64,000 nucleotides of DNA. Origin: Catonia carolina (taxonomy: Eukaryota > Arthropoda > Insecta > Hemiptera > Achilidae). Location: NCBI GenBank assembly GCA_035578175.1, contig JAQMRL010000006.1, positions 23,781,506 through 23,845,505 on the forward strand. The letters run 5' to 3'. Positions 1 to 11,955 of the stretch are shown one piece after another (the stretch's first letter is position 1; every line of letters starts with the position of its first letter). The position numbers and the translations under genes were made by a program. Below the pieces are notes generated by a model. The model did not search any database. It saw only the letters and a program-made list of their open reading frames with translations, and was not told where the DNA came from.

Positions 1-1740
1 CATTTCAATTTAAAAAAAACAATCTACGCTTCCGTTCCCGTTACATGTTTCTCTTTCGTTACCTTTGTAACCTTTCTGCATTTTTATTTTCTATACAAAA
101 CCGTAATAGTTATTTTTGATAATGGTATCCTAGGGCAACATTACAATAATTGCAGACGTAAAATACTTGTAAAGTAGTAACCAATACAATATAAAATCAT
201 TAACTTTTAGATACTGTATAATACGCTTATACGATTTACGTGGGTCCGACACAAAATTAGCGTCTTAGGCGGAAAATCGTCATAGCCGAAAAGTGGCTAA
301 GAATCTTAGAAGAGTGCTTTTTAAAGAAATTATTATTGAAGACAAAGAAGTGTGCACGTTTTAACATTCTGCTTTATGTGAGAAAATATTTATATCAATA
401 ATTACATATTAATACTATTTTTCAAGGCTGATGAGCTTTGAACCTACGGATTGCCCCCTACCAACTTAATAGCTAGCCAATGACTTGCCAGCAATGTTGT
501 CGATACTTCCTCTCGTAGCTCTGTTATATATTTCGTCAGCCATGCTTTTGGTCCTTCAAAATTATAACCTATGTGAACATACAACAGCTGAATATATTAT
601 AAAGTATTGCAAATTAATGCGCTCTATAATCAATGTGTTCAATACGAGGTGCAAGACACGAGTGAACTACTGCGGCTTTTATACGCATACGCGCTTAATG
701 TTTGTTAGGTACAATCTGACAACGCTGGCAAACGATCTGATTGGTCTAAACGCGTAGAGCAGCAGAGCTCATCAACCGTGAAAAGCATAATTAGTGTAAA
801 ACGTTTTCCAAAAGCCTGTATTTTTCAAGTTTCATATGAATGTTTACGAAATAAAAATTTTCTTCAAGGGTACTACTTGACTTTAGAGTTAACTTAAACA
901 TTATAGTTTTTTGAATATTTTGGATAGGGTTGAGAAAATTAATATCGTATTATTTTACTTCAGTAGCACATGGTTTGTTTTAAAAATTTTTTAAATCGTA
1001 ACTAAATAATAAAATTAAGAATGATATGTAAAAAAAGGCGAGAAAATGTGACGTTTTTATTAAAAAAAAGTACGTATATATGAAGTTGTCTGAAATAGTT
1101 TCAGAGGTGTGTACAAGAATTAACACTACAATGTAAAGGAAGGAAAAGTACCCTTAAACTTTTAATTTTTGTCCAGGGTTTTAAAATGTGATGAATTTTT
1201 TATTTCATCCTTTGTAATAGTATTAGTTTCCTTTCTGTTATCTTAAACTGGATTAAACATTTAAGTGATTGAATAATTGAGATTGTTGAAAAAATATCAC
1301 TTTTATTGGGCCATTAGGGAGGGAAAACGATTTCCTTTTCCCCAAAAATCAGATAGTAAATGCAGCGCGTTTCTAGACTTGCGTGGCCATGATGATGAGG
1401 TGATTGATTTTTGCAAATGAACGAAAAATGTATCCTCCTTAGATTGTGATAAAATACTGATTGTTTTAATACAGCCCAAAGGTGTGAGTTGCTTTCCGTA
1501 CTCCATTGATTTATCGGAATCATTACCCTCTCTAGTTTGACCCTTCACATTTTTACGTAAGACAGCTGTTACAAATAAATTTCCATCATTTAACTCATTA
1601 AAATTATTTATTTAATCCTCGAAATCAATAAGCATTGTATTTTTAATACAATTTTATCTTGTAATTCATCCTTTTCCGTACATTTAAAATAGCCTCACTC
1701 ATTTATAATAGACTCTTCATAACGATAATCTCTGTATAAC
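1..1740. other. AT-rich intergenic DNA, no gene seen
   Basis: I find no coding similarity, RNA gene or multi-copy repeat in this stretch. The short ORFs (for example 485-757 on + and 1303-1548 on -) have no recognisable motif, no partner copy elsewhere in the window and the composition expected of chance ORFs. Confidence 0.5.
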
Positions 1741-1744
1741 GATG

Positions 1745-2200
1745 AAATAAACGAGGTTTTTTTGGTTTGTCATACATTAATGTAAAACACCTACCCATAA
1801 CAGACAGGTGGAGTGTCAAATTATTTACACTCAATCGGTTCGTTGCAGGGCTAAAATAAATAGTTCTGTTTCTTATCACATGGTCAGTCAATTAAATGAC
1901 TGAATCATTTAAGAACAGAAGAGGTAGAGGTGTAAAAGACACTAATCAGAGTTATCTTCTCTGAAAGTAATGAATTTCATTGTACAGCCAGACCCTGTGG
2001 TGAATGAAGTAAAGTTGTCATTTACAGAGTGGAAAATATGTGCTTTCCAGAGAGCCTGGCATGCTGATAAGCGTACTTTTCCACTCATTGAGGAAGGCAA
2101 TGGTAAACCCTCCACACTCTTCGTTTTACTTAGAAAAACCTCTAGAGGTTCAAACCAGCCTTTCGGCTGTTGACCTAAACAACAACAACAACATAACATA
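1745..2200 (+). repeat. Repeat P, copy 1 (about 0.4 kb, hairpin and AAC-rich 3' end)
   Basis: Most complete copy of an interspersed repeat also seen at 9750-10140 and 39250-39655, and in part at 19027-19130 on the minus strand. Shared landmarks are a CAGGTGGAGTGT block, CACATGGTCAG, GAACAGAAGAGG, GCCAGACCCT and the 3' block AGAGGTTCAAACCAGCC. The 3' end has a strong hairpin, CAGCC-TTTC-GGCTG, followed by an (AAC)n-like tail. A hairpin plus simple tail suggests a retroposed element, either a SINE or the 3' UTR of a LINE; the GGTTCAAACC stretch resembles a pol III B box but is palindromic, so it does not settle the matter. Both strands have ORFs here, but they are not conserved between copies, so I treat it as non-coding. 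Confidence 0.7.
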
Positions 2201-2401
2201 AATGTAGGCTATTTATTCTTTCCCTATACCATTATTGCTCACTCTTTATAACCACAGTATATCAGTAGTTCAACGCGTTTCTGTTCACTTTGTATTGTTT
2301 ACCTGCCCGAGTAATACAATAAACAGTTGAACAGAATTGAATAGATGTATAAAAAATGTAAAAAAACTAACCATTTCAACCGACCTTACCGTCAAGTTTC
2401 T

Positions 2402-2537
2402 TTTTTACTTTCTCTTGCCTATATGAATATATAGGAAGGAAAGTATTGTTTTCATGTCGATTTTTCGAAATCGAGTTTTCACCGGATCTATACGTTTTCA
2501 GACCCCCTGAACCCAAAAAACATGTTTTTAGCGATTG

Positions 2538-2568
<31 letters not shown>

Positions 2569-3349
2569 AACAGAATATCTCAAGAACGGAACATCGTACG
2601 AACTTGAAACTTGAAACTTAAGTTACGTACCACTACCGGACTCGACACGAACATTTTCATCAAATTCGGTCAACCGGAAGTGGTAGTTTATTCGTGTAAT
2701 TTTTCACTTTTTTGCGATTTTCTCAAAAACTGGTCCTACGATTTTTTTTAAAATCGCCTGGTTTACTCAATTTTTATTCTCTACAAGATAGGGTAGGCGT
2801 CATGTTTGCTGAAATTCTGGGTGAGGCTGTTTTCACGTAAAAACGTTGTTTTTTTAAGATTACAGCTTTAATATGCATTTTAGCGCAAAACTTTATATAA
2901 TAAAAGTTGTAGAGAATTGAAAATTCTATAACTTTTATTTCAAACAATGTTTTGTATAACGCTTGGTTTAGCGGTAATTTGCGATTTTCTGTTTTTTTCT
3001 CACGAAAATGTGTGAAAAATTGATTTTTTTAATATATCGACCTTAGTATGCATTTTACGACAAAAGTGTATATAATTTAATTTATAGAAAATTAAAAGAT
3101 CTACAACTTTTATTTAAAGCATTTTTCTCTACAGAGCCTAGTTTAGAGAGAAAGAGTGATTTTCCGTATTTCTAAGCCAAACTGAGGTTGATTTTCATTT
3201 TGCATCATTCACTCATGATTAAAATAAGGTTATGTTTTTGAGGTTAGTTTTTTGTTTATTTCTAATATTTTATTAATAATGTTAGGTTTATTGTTAATTA
3301 TTTGCATTGACAAGAGAAAGTTGGGTGAGTGTTTCACACCAGATTTTTC
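2402..3349 (+). mobile_element. HINE-like non-autonomous element, copy A (full length)
   Basis: Reference copy of the most abundant repeat in the window. In order: a 5' end with ACTTTCTCTTGCC that folds with downstream GGAAAGT and contains a CCTATAT...ATATAGG stem; a CCCCCTGAACCC block; a (TG)n microsatellite at about 2540-2568; a central AT-rich part with several inverted repeats, including AAAAGTTGTAGAG paired with CTATAACTTTT; then the reverse complement of the first motif (here GACAAGAGAAAGT) and a terminal stem-loop GTGAGTGTTTCACAC near the 3' end, followed by CAGATTTTT. There is no ORF of note. The asymmetric inverted motif, 3' hairpin, internal microsatellite and lack of an obvious TSD match the known architecture of Helentron-derived non-autonomous elements (HINE, DINE-1 type); a MITE is the alternative. 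Family membership is certain from the many copies; the Helentron link is inferred. Confidence 0.8.
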
Positions 3350-3485
3350 TAATATCTGAGAATATTTACAATCGGTTTGAAAACAAAAACTATAAGTAAA
3401 TAATATGAAAATGTTCACATGACGAACAAAATACCCAGTAGTAATGCTTCGAAAAAAACAAAATTATATATAATTTTTGAAAACA

Positions 3486-3740
3486 TTAACTAGATAAAAC
3501 ATACAGCAGTAATAGAAAAGGTAAAAAAATTAATAGCGGTGACAGTAGAATGCGTAGAGGAAGATGATGTTGGTAGAGATGATGTTGATGTTGGTATGGA
3601 ATACAATTTTTACTAAATAAAGAATAGTCGGTAAATCTAAATGGAAGGTCAAGCAATTTTATTCGTTTTAGTCGTATTACGTCTTTGCTATTATCAAGTA
3701 AATTAAGCGCCAAGTAATATTATTTACGGTCAAGTAAAAT
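3486..3740 (-). pseudogene. Jockey-type LINE ORF2 C-terminal relic
   Basis: The minus strand reads ALNLLDNSKDVIRLKRIKL followed by LDLPFRF, which is the characteristic end of Jockey-clade reverse-transcriptase ORFs (NPLALNLLD...RRLKR...DLP) and closely resembles the tails at 22540 and 5570 in this window. Upstream the frame is broken by a stop after about 10 residues. Downstream the reading frame continues into low-complexity coding that is probably 3' UTR read through. Only the last few dozen residues of the ORF remain, so it is a dead 5'-truncated insertion. It lies between two HINE-like copies. Confidence 0.6.
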
Positions 3741-3754
3741 TAGATCTGATTTCA

Positions 3755-4449
3755 TTTTAATATGCGTTTTAGCGCAAAAATGTATATATAACAAAAGTTG
3801 TAGAGACTACAACTTTATTTCAAACATTTTTTTTTTAAATTTATTTATTTAACGTCGCATCAACTACAACGGTCATTAGATTAGCGACGACGTTGGGGTG
3901 TAACTTTGTGTGTAATGAAGGATGAAATGATTTATTTTTTTATAACGTATGAAAATATGCCATGCCTGAGTGGGATTCGAACCCAGGACCGCATGATGAG
4001 AGGCCAGCACGTTACCAACTGCGCCAATGCGGTCGGCATTTTTTTGTACAACGTTTAGTTTAGCGGTAATTAGCGATTTTCTGTTTTTTTCTCACGAAAA
4101 CGTGTGAAAAATCTATATTTTTTAAGATTTCGGCCTTAGTATGCATTTTACGAGAAAAGTGTAACTTATATAATTAAATTAATAGAAAATTAAACAATCT
4201 ACAACTTTTATTTTGAGCATTTTTCTCTACAGAGCCTAGTTTAGTGTGAAAGAGTGATTTTCCGTATTTTTAAGCCAAACTCAGGTTGATTTTCTTTTGC
4301 GCCTTTCACTCATGATTAAAATAAGGTTATGTTTTTGAGGTTAGGTTTTTGTTTATTTCTAATGTTTTATTACTAAAAAGGTTAGGTTATATTGTTAGTT
4401 ATTTACATTGGCAAGAGAAAGTTGGGTGAGTGTTTCATACCAGATTTTT
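3755..4449 (+). mobile_element. HINE-like element, copy B, 5'-truncated and split by a SINE
   Basis: Begins in the middle of the element (TTTTAGCGCAAAAA block) and runs to the normal 3' end: GGCAAGAGAAAGT, then the stem-loop and CAGATTTTT. It lacks the 5' hairpin and the (TG)n tract. A SINE occupies 3834-4036, and the element sequence resumes directly after it. Confidence 0.8.
3834..4036 (-). mobile_element. SINE family 1, copy a (tRNA-like head, ATAA-rich tail), nested in HINE-like copy B
   Basis: On the minus strand the head reads GCCGACCGCATTGGCGCAG, with a TGGCGCAGTTGG A-box-like motif and a perfect GGTTCGAATCC B box, so it is a tRNA-derived pol III head. A conserved body (CATATTTTCATACGTTA) follows, then a tail ending GATGCGACGTTAAATAAAT. 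The flanks repeat CATTTTTTT (about 3825-3833 and 4037-4045), consistent with a target-site duplication. It is not a real tRNA gene: the sequence runs about 130 bases past the head and the cloverleaf is imperfect. Confidence 0.85.
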
Positions 4450-4893
4450 ATAAATGAAGTGTAGGAAATGGAATATTAAAAAATGTAAAACTAAACTGTT
4501 TTCTTTAAATTATCAGAACGTTTAGTGAATATTTTTATAAACGTTTTATTTTAATTTTCTCTTAACTAATATGAAATAATCTAGTTAAATGAATTGCTGG
4601 CATTTCTCCCGCCACCTTCCCACCGATTGATTGCTAGAAGTCTTAGACCCGGAGGCCATTCCGTAGAACTCATAATTTTTGTTCCTAATGTGACGGCGAC
4701 TTTCACCTTGCATAAAATTCTAATCTAAAATTTAAAAGTTTAGAGGGCGAGTTGAAACCATATCGGCCGACCTGGGGAGTGTGCAATTCTCGCCCTCTTG
4801 TCATAGGTGCCTTTTGGGGCTAAAGGTCCCCGTCAGAAATAATTAGAAGAATTCTATCAGTATAAAGGTCCTAATAGTCATTGAAATATAGTT
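4450..4893. other. Intergenic, no gene seen
   Basis: AT-rich DNA with a moderately GC-richer stretch near 4600-4800. I see no motif, repeat partner or coding similarity. Confidence 0.4.
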
Positions 4894-4944
4894 TAGGAAA
4901 GTTATGTGGTTTCACGTTGATTTTCCGAAATGGAGTTTTTACCA
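4894..4944 (+). repeat. HINE-like 5'-end fragment
   Basis: About 50 bases match the segment just inside the 5' hairpin of the HINE-like family (AGGAAAGT, then a CGATTTTCCGAAATCGAG-like block, here with substitutions, then TTTTACC). It stops there and is a degraded remnant. Confidence 0.5.
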
Positions 4945-5033
4945 GTAATTCGATGGCCGGCCCTTGGTGTATTAGTCAGCGCAACTGGTTTAATGCCAGG
5001 TTCTGGCATTTTTTTAGCTGTATATCCACCTAA

Positions 5034-5570
5034 ATGTGGCTGTACAATGTTGTGGTAAATCAACTTTGTGGTGTTGATTTACCACAAAGTGAAGTTGTGA
5101 AGTACCTGGGTATGCATCTTGACAGGCGGTTAACTTGGAAAACCCATGTGAGAATGAAGAGGAATGAATTAAATTTAAAATACAAAAGGACGTACTGGCT
5201 GAATGGCGGGAACTCTTCACTCTGTCTTGAGAAAAAGTTGCTGCTTTACAAAATGTTACTTTAACCAGTTTGATTGTACGGCGTTCAACTTTGGGAAACT
5301 ACCAGCAGAAGTAACATAGAGGTAATTCAAAGGTTTTAGAATAAGGTTCTTCGGGCTATAACAATGACGCCATGGTTTCCAAGGAATGCAGAAATACAAC
5401 ATTATTGCAACCTTCCTGATGCAATTTACGAAGTCAGGCGTTTTAATGGAAAAGATCAGGCAAGACTTAAAAGTCACGAAAATGAATTAGCCATAAATCT
5501 TCTAAACAATGCAGAAGAAGTTAGGCGCCTGAAACGTTACCGGGTTTTGGACTTGTCTGAAAGAGTTTAA
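5034..5570 (+). pseudogene. Jockey-type LINE reverse-transcriptase C-terminal fragment with in-frame stops
   Basis: A single + frame spans two open segments. The first holds VVKYLGMHLDRRLTWKTHV and LCLEKKLLLYKMLL; the second holds EVRRFNGKDQARLKSH and LAINLLNNAEEVRRLKR ending in LDLSERV. The bridge between them stays in the same frame and reads LYGVQLWETTSRSNIEVIQRF, interrupted by three stop codons (after KMLL, before LYGVQLW and after IQRF). This is the region downstream of the RT catalytic core in Jockey-clade ORF2 (thumb to C-terminus). The 5' part of the element, including the catalytic YADD, is missing, so it is a 5'-truncated, mutated copy. A 15-bp perfect inverted repeat lies inside the coding part at 5050-5087. 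Confidence 0.85.
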
Positions 5571-5837
5571 ATGTATAAAAATTATAGTGAAAAAAATTCC
5601 ATATTGTAAAATGTAAATATACATAGGAATTTTCTCTTTTAACATAATTATGAGTAATTGATATGAGAGGTACTCAGACTAATGAGGCCTCAACTTGTGA
5701 TTTGTAAATTCAAAAGATTTGTTTGTAGTTTATTTTTAAAAAACTGATTGCAAATAATATTAATTAAAAAAAAAATATCCACCTAAGCTTATATATTTGA
5801 ATGCATCACCACTTAATTTTAAAAAAAATATATATGG

Positions 5838-6400
5838 ATACAAGATTTTAGATCCTCTGAGCCCAAGAAACATATTTTTACCGATTCTTTTATTTGTGTC
5901 TATGTGAACAAAAAACTCAAATGGGTAATATATGAAATTGAAACTTGAAATTTTACATAAGTATGTCGAGGAGACCCAATACGAAAATTTTCATTAGAAT
6001 TAGCCAGCAATTTAGTTTTTGAAATTTTCTCAAAAATGGCTTCTAAGGTTTTGTGTAAAATCGCCTCTTTGCTACATATTTCTGTTCTACAAGATTAGTT
6101 AAGGAACATATTATCAGCGGCAATTTTTGGAGGGCTTCGTAGTAAAACATGGTTTATTTACGATTGTGGCCATAATGTGAATATTTTAAAGCCACAGAAA
6201 GTTAAAAAAAACCTACAATTTTAATTTAAACATATTTTTCTACAGAGCTTAGTTTAGCGTTAATTAGTAATTTTCCATACTTTGCGCATAAAATCAAAAT
6301 CCAATTGAGGTTTATTTCAATATAATTAAAAGTAAGTTAAGTTTGTCATTATTTACATTGTCAAGATAAAGTTACATGAGTGTTTCACATCGAATTTTTT
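5838..6400 (+). mobile_element. HINE-like element, copy C (old, degenerate)
   Basis: The order of landmarks is that of the family (GACCCCCTGAACCC-like block, GAAACTTGAAA, TCTACAAGAT, TTTTTCTACAGAGC, then an AAGATAAAGTT plus GAGTGTTTCACA 3' end), but with many substitutions and deletions and without a (TG)n tract. It is among the oldest copies here. Confidence 0.65.
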
Positions 6401-9400
6401 AAGTTCAGTATTTATTACAACTCATTTAAAAAATGCCATTATTCTTTTTTTTCATTAACGAATAGTTTTATCTACAGAAATTTATTTACAGTATCTATTC
6501 ATCCACTTTTTATTCTTTTTTGTTTTCATTATCAATACCATTAGAAAGTGACTACGTATGGTTTCCACTGTCTGTTATCTTTTCATAGCAGTTGTTTCTA
6601 TGTGTTTCTATGTCTACACCAATATTTTTTATACTTTTTCTAAAACATTGGCTTTTATTTTACCCGTAATGGTTTAAAAAATAGCTACGATTTATAATAT
6701 GAACATTGTTAGATCATAAGTTCATAAATCAATGAATTTATTGTTTTTTATGTCCATTTTTATATCTTATGACTTACCTCGTGAATGGTTATGCGACGTG
6801 AAATAAAGGGAAATATTCTGTAAAAGTAATGAACAGTTACTTATTGATGTGAAAACATAAATTGTGTCGTCATCTTCATTTTTCCATGTACAATTCATTC
6901 TGAAACATACAAATAAAGACATTTAATTAAAAACTATTTCCTTTGATATGTTACATGCGTCTTACATTAAAATTACATGTAATTGATAATACGAAAATAT
7001 TTTCAATGAAGTTACACAAAGGGAAAATGGTTAGTTGACAGATTTTATAATGAGAAGAAATTGTAAAGTGCTCCTAATAAAGACATAACAGAAAGAGATG
7101 ACATGGAAAGATTTTATATGAAAATGTAAAACCTTTGCTGTCCTTCACAGTCCTTTGTTGTAATAAGCATGTATAAAATCTTTGCCAAATAATCATGAAA
7201 TTAATCTTTATTTCATGTCGTTTAGAGAAGTACTTGATCACAATACGGTAAAACCTATGTACTGTGCTGTGCAAATTAATTGGGACAAAGAAAAAACAGC
7301 TCTTTCTAAAAAAAACTATGCTTTCATTCATTCTATGCCTTGATTGATATGGATTTATACGCAAATATCTGTATTAGTACGAAGTAAGTTTTTCTTCAGC
7401 AGAAATGACCTCTTGAAGACGTTTTGCCATTGACTCTACTAGATTAGTGCACATTTACTTGACTTCATCATCATGGAACCACACTTTTATAGCATTAGTT
7501 ATGATTCATATTCCTTTTAGGCCACTAACATTTTGTGGAAATTACGAATCCCGAAACCGTTTGTTGTTATCTCTTGTATTTTCTGACTTTGATTTTTTTG
7601 ACTTCCGGTTTTGGATCACTTTGGGTCAAGACTGGAACTTTAAACCCAATTTAGGCCCACTAACATTTTGTGTAAATTATGAATCTGGAATTTTTGTTCC
7701 TATCTCTTGGAGTTTCAGACATCAGGGTATGACGGACGGACAAACAAAATCATGGTTACAATTTGAAAAATTGTCACTAATAATCATTATTTGTTTTGTT
7801 CGCGACTGTAAAACATTTTTAAATTCTTGAAAGAATAAAATTACAATATCCGATCTGTATCAACAATATTATAATAACTTACGTAATTGTTTAATAGGTT
7901 GGCACCCATGAGACCTTATACGTCTCTCACCAGATCTGTAAAATTTACTTATGAGAGTCTGATCTGTCTCTCTCGTAATAGCGTTTTTAATAGATTCGTG
8001 AGACGGATTGGATGCTTGTTTGTATCCAATCCGAAGTTGAATCATATTCTGAGATGTTAGAAATGTGTTCAAATATCATTTCTCTGGTCATGGTTCGTGA
8101 TTTACTTGATCCGATCGAGTCAAAACTGAGTCGGTGAAACTTGACAGATTATTAATACTATTCATAATATTGACTATTATTATAGTTTATTATTGCATTA
8201 TTAATCATGGTTTGATAATATTATATTAAAAAAAAAATCATTTTTTATTTTTTAATTTGGTACGGTTTTCATATTACAGTACAATATTTTTTTTTCATTG
8301 TATAAGTTGACTCTAGTCGGTGCCTGTATGTAGACAACTGATACTTAAGTTTACCACTCGCCGAACTACTGCTTGATAAAAAGACGCGTCTTCGATATTT
8401 ATGTAGTTGTATTGAAAAACAGCCCTATTAAAAAATTTTAATTGTATTAAAAAAGTAATTTTTTTTATAAAATACATATAAGTTATTATTTTACAGAAAT
8501 ACAAGAAAAATTTCAGTGAGACACACATCAGTTTTTCACAGTAAATTTAATTTATTTACTCTTGAGTACATCTATTAGTCTCTCACCTAAAAAACAACGC
8601 CCAAAAAATTCAAGCCTTTCAATACTCTAAACTTGAAAGAAAATTAATTAAAATAAGCAAAGAAACCATAAAAAAGTATAGGTTTTTAAGCAAAATTGCT
8701 AAATTTGCTGTAGGAGTCGACCTGTTTTGAAGTGACTCACTAGAGCTTTACCAGTATTACCGTGCGAAAAATGGCTCATAAAAAATCTTGGTTTAAATAG
8801 TTTTATTGTTCAGAATTTTAAAAAATTTACTCATTACAATGGATGTTTTCATATTAGTGTAAACATGATAATGAATCTTCTATTACGTCAGTATTCTTAA
8901 AAATATTACGGTTTTAAAACGTTAACACTGATGAAGGGTGTCAGCTGGATTAAAAAAGAAATACACTTTAAACTGAATTAAAGCGATACTCAAATAGCAC
9001 AACTGTGCCGTTTAATATACGAAAAGGTATTCCTTTCATTTGTAAATCGCTCGTTAACATGCTCTTATTTTTTGATATATTTTTGTAATTGCTATTTCCA
9101 CTTTATTTTATTTCTTATAAAACATTGTTAAAAGCATTTTAGTGTTCCGAATAGAGCAAAAATATTTAACTACATTTATTCATTTAAATATACGATCAGA
9201 CTGATGATCTATAAAAAATAGTGATTTTTAATTTGTTAGAGTTAATTGAAATTTTATGTTTAGTCTTTGATTTAAAATTATTCCAATTTAAAAGTTTTTC
9301 TAGTGTTTACGTTAAAGTTGGATGGTTCTTTTCCGAACGCCTTCAGCGTACGTTTTCTAACTAAGAAATCTTTACTAACTTAAATCTCTGAACTTTTTAA

Positions 9401-9740
9401 AGAGATTTAATGAAATCTTTGTTGAAACGTGGACACGTATACTATAATTAAAACTAATTTTTTTATTTAATCTGTAATTTGCAAAATTTGCTTTACACTT
9501 TCTTTTTTACAAAATAAAACAGCTTTTATTATATACTAAAGATATATTTATCTTAGATATATGTTATCAATTTTGGTTTTTTATTTTATTATAAATAATT
9601 TTTTCGTAAAACGACCAGTAACAGCGAAAGAATGGTTAAGAAGTCGTACCAATTGAGAAGTATTTTCGTGTCTTTATCATATCGTCAGCTCATTCACAAT
9701 CCTTTTTTGCAAAACGATTGTTATTATTATTATTTAATCC
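6401..9740. other. Long AT-rich stretch without genes; one diverged tandem duplication
   Basis: No coding similarity is evident. The 127-codon + ORF at 7447-7830 covers a diverged tandem duplication: CCACTAACATTTTGTG occurs near 7521 and again near 7663, about 143 bases apart, each time followed by related sequence. The ORF is probably incidental. The remainder is simple AT-rich DNA. Confidence 0.45.
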
Positions 9741-9749
9741 GTAATGTGT

Positions 9750-10140
9750 GTACTCGCCCATAAGTGGCAGGCGGAGTGTTACATTATTTCATTCGATCTG
9801 CTAGTTCCAGGACAACAAAAAATAGTTCTGTTTCTTATCACATGGTCAGCCAATTATATGACTGAGCTATTTAATAACAGAAGAGGTAAAGGTGTAAAAT
9901 TCACTAGTCAGAGTTATCTCCTCTGAGAGGAATGAATTTCTTTGTACAGCCAGACCCTTTGGTGAATGAAGTGAAGGTGTCATTTGCAGGGTGCTTTTCG
10001 GAGGGCATGGCATGTTCATAAGCATAGGCTGCTTTTGTACTTAGTGAGGAAGGCAATTGTAAACCTCCTCACTCCTCTTTTCGTTTTACTTAGTGAAACC
10101 TCTAAAGGGTCATACCAGCCTTTCGGCTGTTGACTTAAAC
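9750..10140 (+). repeat. Repeat P, copy 2
   Basis: Same landmark order as the copy at 1745-2200 (GGCGGAGTGTTACATTATTT, CACATGGTCAGCC, AACAGAAGAGG, GCCAGACCCT, CAGCCTTTCGGCTG). The equivalent + ORF is broken by a stop here, which supports a non-coding nature. Its 3' end abuts the SINE that follows. Confidence 0.7.
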
Positions 10141-10450
10141 ACAATGTGTGTACGTTGCAATCTGTTCAATTTAATGAGAGTAAGCAACCACATGACCCAA
10201 CGAGATGAGGATGATATGTATGACGTGTAAATGAGGTGCAGTCTTGTACATACTCAGGCCGTACATTCCTGAGAGAGTAAAATTAATTAAACCCCAACCA
10301 TAAAATAACATTGATAATCTCGGCATAGAATTCAAACCCGTATAAAAGTAACTACCTTTACTAGGATTTGATAATATGAACCTTCGTCTTCGGAAATTAG
10401 CTGTTAAACAGCTGACTTTGACGACAACTCTACCGCTAGACCAAACCGCG
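10141..10450 (-). mobile_element. SINE family 2, copy a
   Basis: The minus strand has a tRNA-like head with GGTCTAGCGGTAGA (A-box-like), then a diverged B box, then the family body (TACTTTTATACGGGTTTGAA, GGTTGGGGTTTAATTAA, CATCCTCATCTCGTTGGGTC) and an end with GCAACGTACACACA. The same body occurs at 13250, 55692 and 58785. This copy is nearly complete. Confidence 0.75.
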
Positions 10451-10689
10451 AATTGAACCCGTCAATTAAAGAAACAACTGTATACAAACGGTAAATTTTA
10501 TTAATGTGTTTGTAACATATGAGAAACAAACTATAATTATTCAGAAATCAGTTGGGATCCTCTTAAGTTCTTGACAAGAAACACCACTAAAATCTTCGTC
10601 TTAGTATGCTGTTTAGTTCTGCAAACTGATGCATTAACAAATTACAAATATTTTATATGACCGTTCACGAAAATTAAATTCACAATTTT

Positions 10690-10830
10690 TTGTAAAGTCA
10701 ACTGTGGTACAACGGGACCATAACGTGACAACGCAGGATACGGTTAAAATGAAAGTTAATTGGCTTTGTGCTGTGTTCTAGGACGCCATGCTTCGCCTTC
10801 ATCTGCAATATTTATAATTTGTTGGGGTAT
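10690..10830 (+). repeat. Repeat Q, copy 1
   Basis: About 130 bases are shared with 53003-53135: GGGACCAtAACGTGACAA, GCAG-ATACG, AATTGG-TTTGTGCTGT, TCTAGG, CTTCATCTGC. It has no coding content and I do not recognise the family. Confidence 0.6.
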
Positions 10831-10920
10831 AGGTAAGATTATCAAGTTATGCACCGAAAAATACTAAAAAACGCCTCACGGAATTCAACCCCAAGAAAAA
10901 CTAATTCCAAGAATACTTTT

Positions 10921-11082
10921 TTGCCGGCCGCATTGGCGTAGTTGGTAACGTGCTCGCCTCTCATCATGCGGTCTTGGGTTCGAATCCCATTCAGGGACGC
11001 CATATTTTCATACGTTACAAAAATCATTTCATCCTTTACTGTCTGCATTAATTGCAGAACAGTCGGACGTTAAGAAAAAAAT
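10921..11082 (+). mobile_element. SINE family 1, copy b, with 9-bp target-site duplication
   Basis: The head is GCCGGCCGCATTGGCGTAG with a perfect GGTTCGAATCC B box. The body CATACGTTACAAAAATCATT is shared with the other family-1 copies. The tail here is the GTCTGCATTAATTGCAGAAC and CGGACGTTAA type, unlike the copy at 3834. It is flanked by perfect AATACTTTT repeats at 10912-10920 and 11083-11091, as expected for LINE-driven retroposition. Confidence 0.9.
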
Positions 11083-11091
11083 AATACTTTT

Positions 11092-11955
11092 ACTGTAATT
11101 AAAAAAAGTAATTGATGTAACAGCCAAAATGACAAAATAATGAAATTATAACGGTTTAACTAAATAATCTCCTTTCAAATGTTCATTTTGAAACATGCTA
11201 ATATTACAAAATAAAAATGAAGTTTAAACTTCGTTTTTAGGAACTTTATAACATACATTGTCGTTAATATTACATTTTCAAATACAAAGATATTACAATT
11301 TCCTTTTTTAATTAAACTAGATCAAAGTAAGAAAAAATAATAATAAAATATCAAATCAAAAACATAAATGAAAATTTAGTGGTGTTCTGAAAGTGAGCAC
11401 ATACCGACCGTTATTTAGTTATCGTTTCAAAATCAGTTTGAAGGGTCGTTATTTTTTATAATTAAAGTGTCAACTACTGCGACTTTAACAAAATGATTTT
11501 TAACTCCGTTTTTTTTACAGTTAGAAATGACAAAGTGTCAATTGATATAACCATATGAGGGTAAAATTAAAATGATTTTCTATACACTGTCCTTCGTAAA
11601 AAGAAGAATAGAATAGGGTACCGTAATTGTAGAACATGAATGATTTTGACATTTTTGTTTCTTGTTATCTTGTAATTGTAAAAGAGTTCAATTATAACGG
11701 ATGGTTCAAAATTGATTGGCAATCGCTTAGAAACTGGTACTAAAGAAATTTTTTTTAAATTATGTTGGCACAATGACATCTTTTCCTAATACAGGACTGG
11801 CTTACTTGTTGGCGAATTAAAATGGACTCAAATAAATTAAAATAGGTTGCGTTCACCTACTTACACTCAACTTACAATCTTGGCTTGTAGTTTTACAACC
11901 CACTAATTTGCAAGCATTATCTGCGTTCAAATCGTTTAGAACTTAACTACCTCTA
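11092..11955. other. AT-rich DNA, no gene seen
   Basis: I find no coding similarity or repeat partner. The minus ORF at 11567-11779 shows no recognisable motif. Confidence 0.4.

Noticed and set aside
1942..2199. 85-codon minus ORF
   Set aside because: Inside repeat P; the frame is not preserved in the copies at 9750 and 39250.
2541..2568. CRISPR-like or tandem array
   Set aside because: A plain (TG)n microsatellite inside a transposable element; no spaced direct repeats with unique spacers occur in the window.
10921..11000. tRNA gene candidate (good A and B boxes)
   Set aside because: The sequence continues into a shared SINE body and tail with TSDs, and recurs at 3834, 21817 and 57298.
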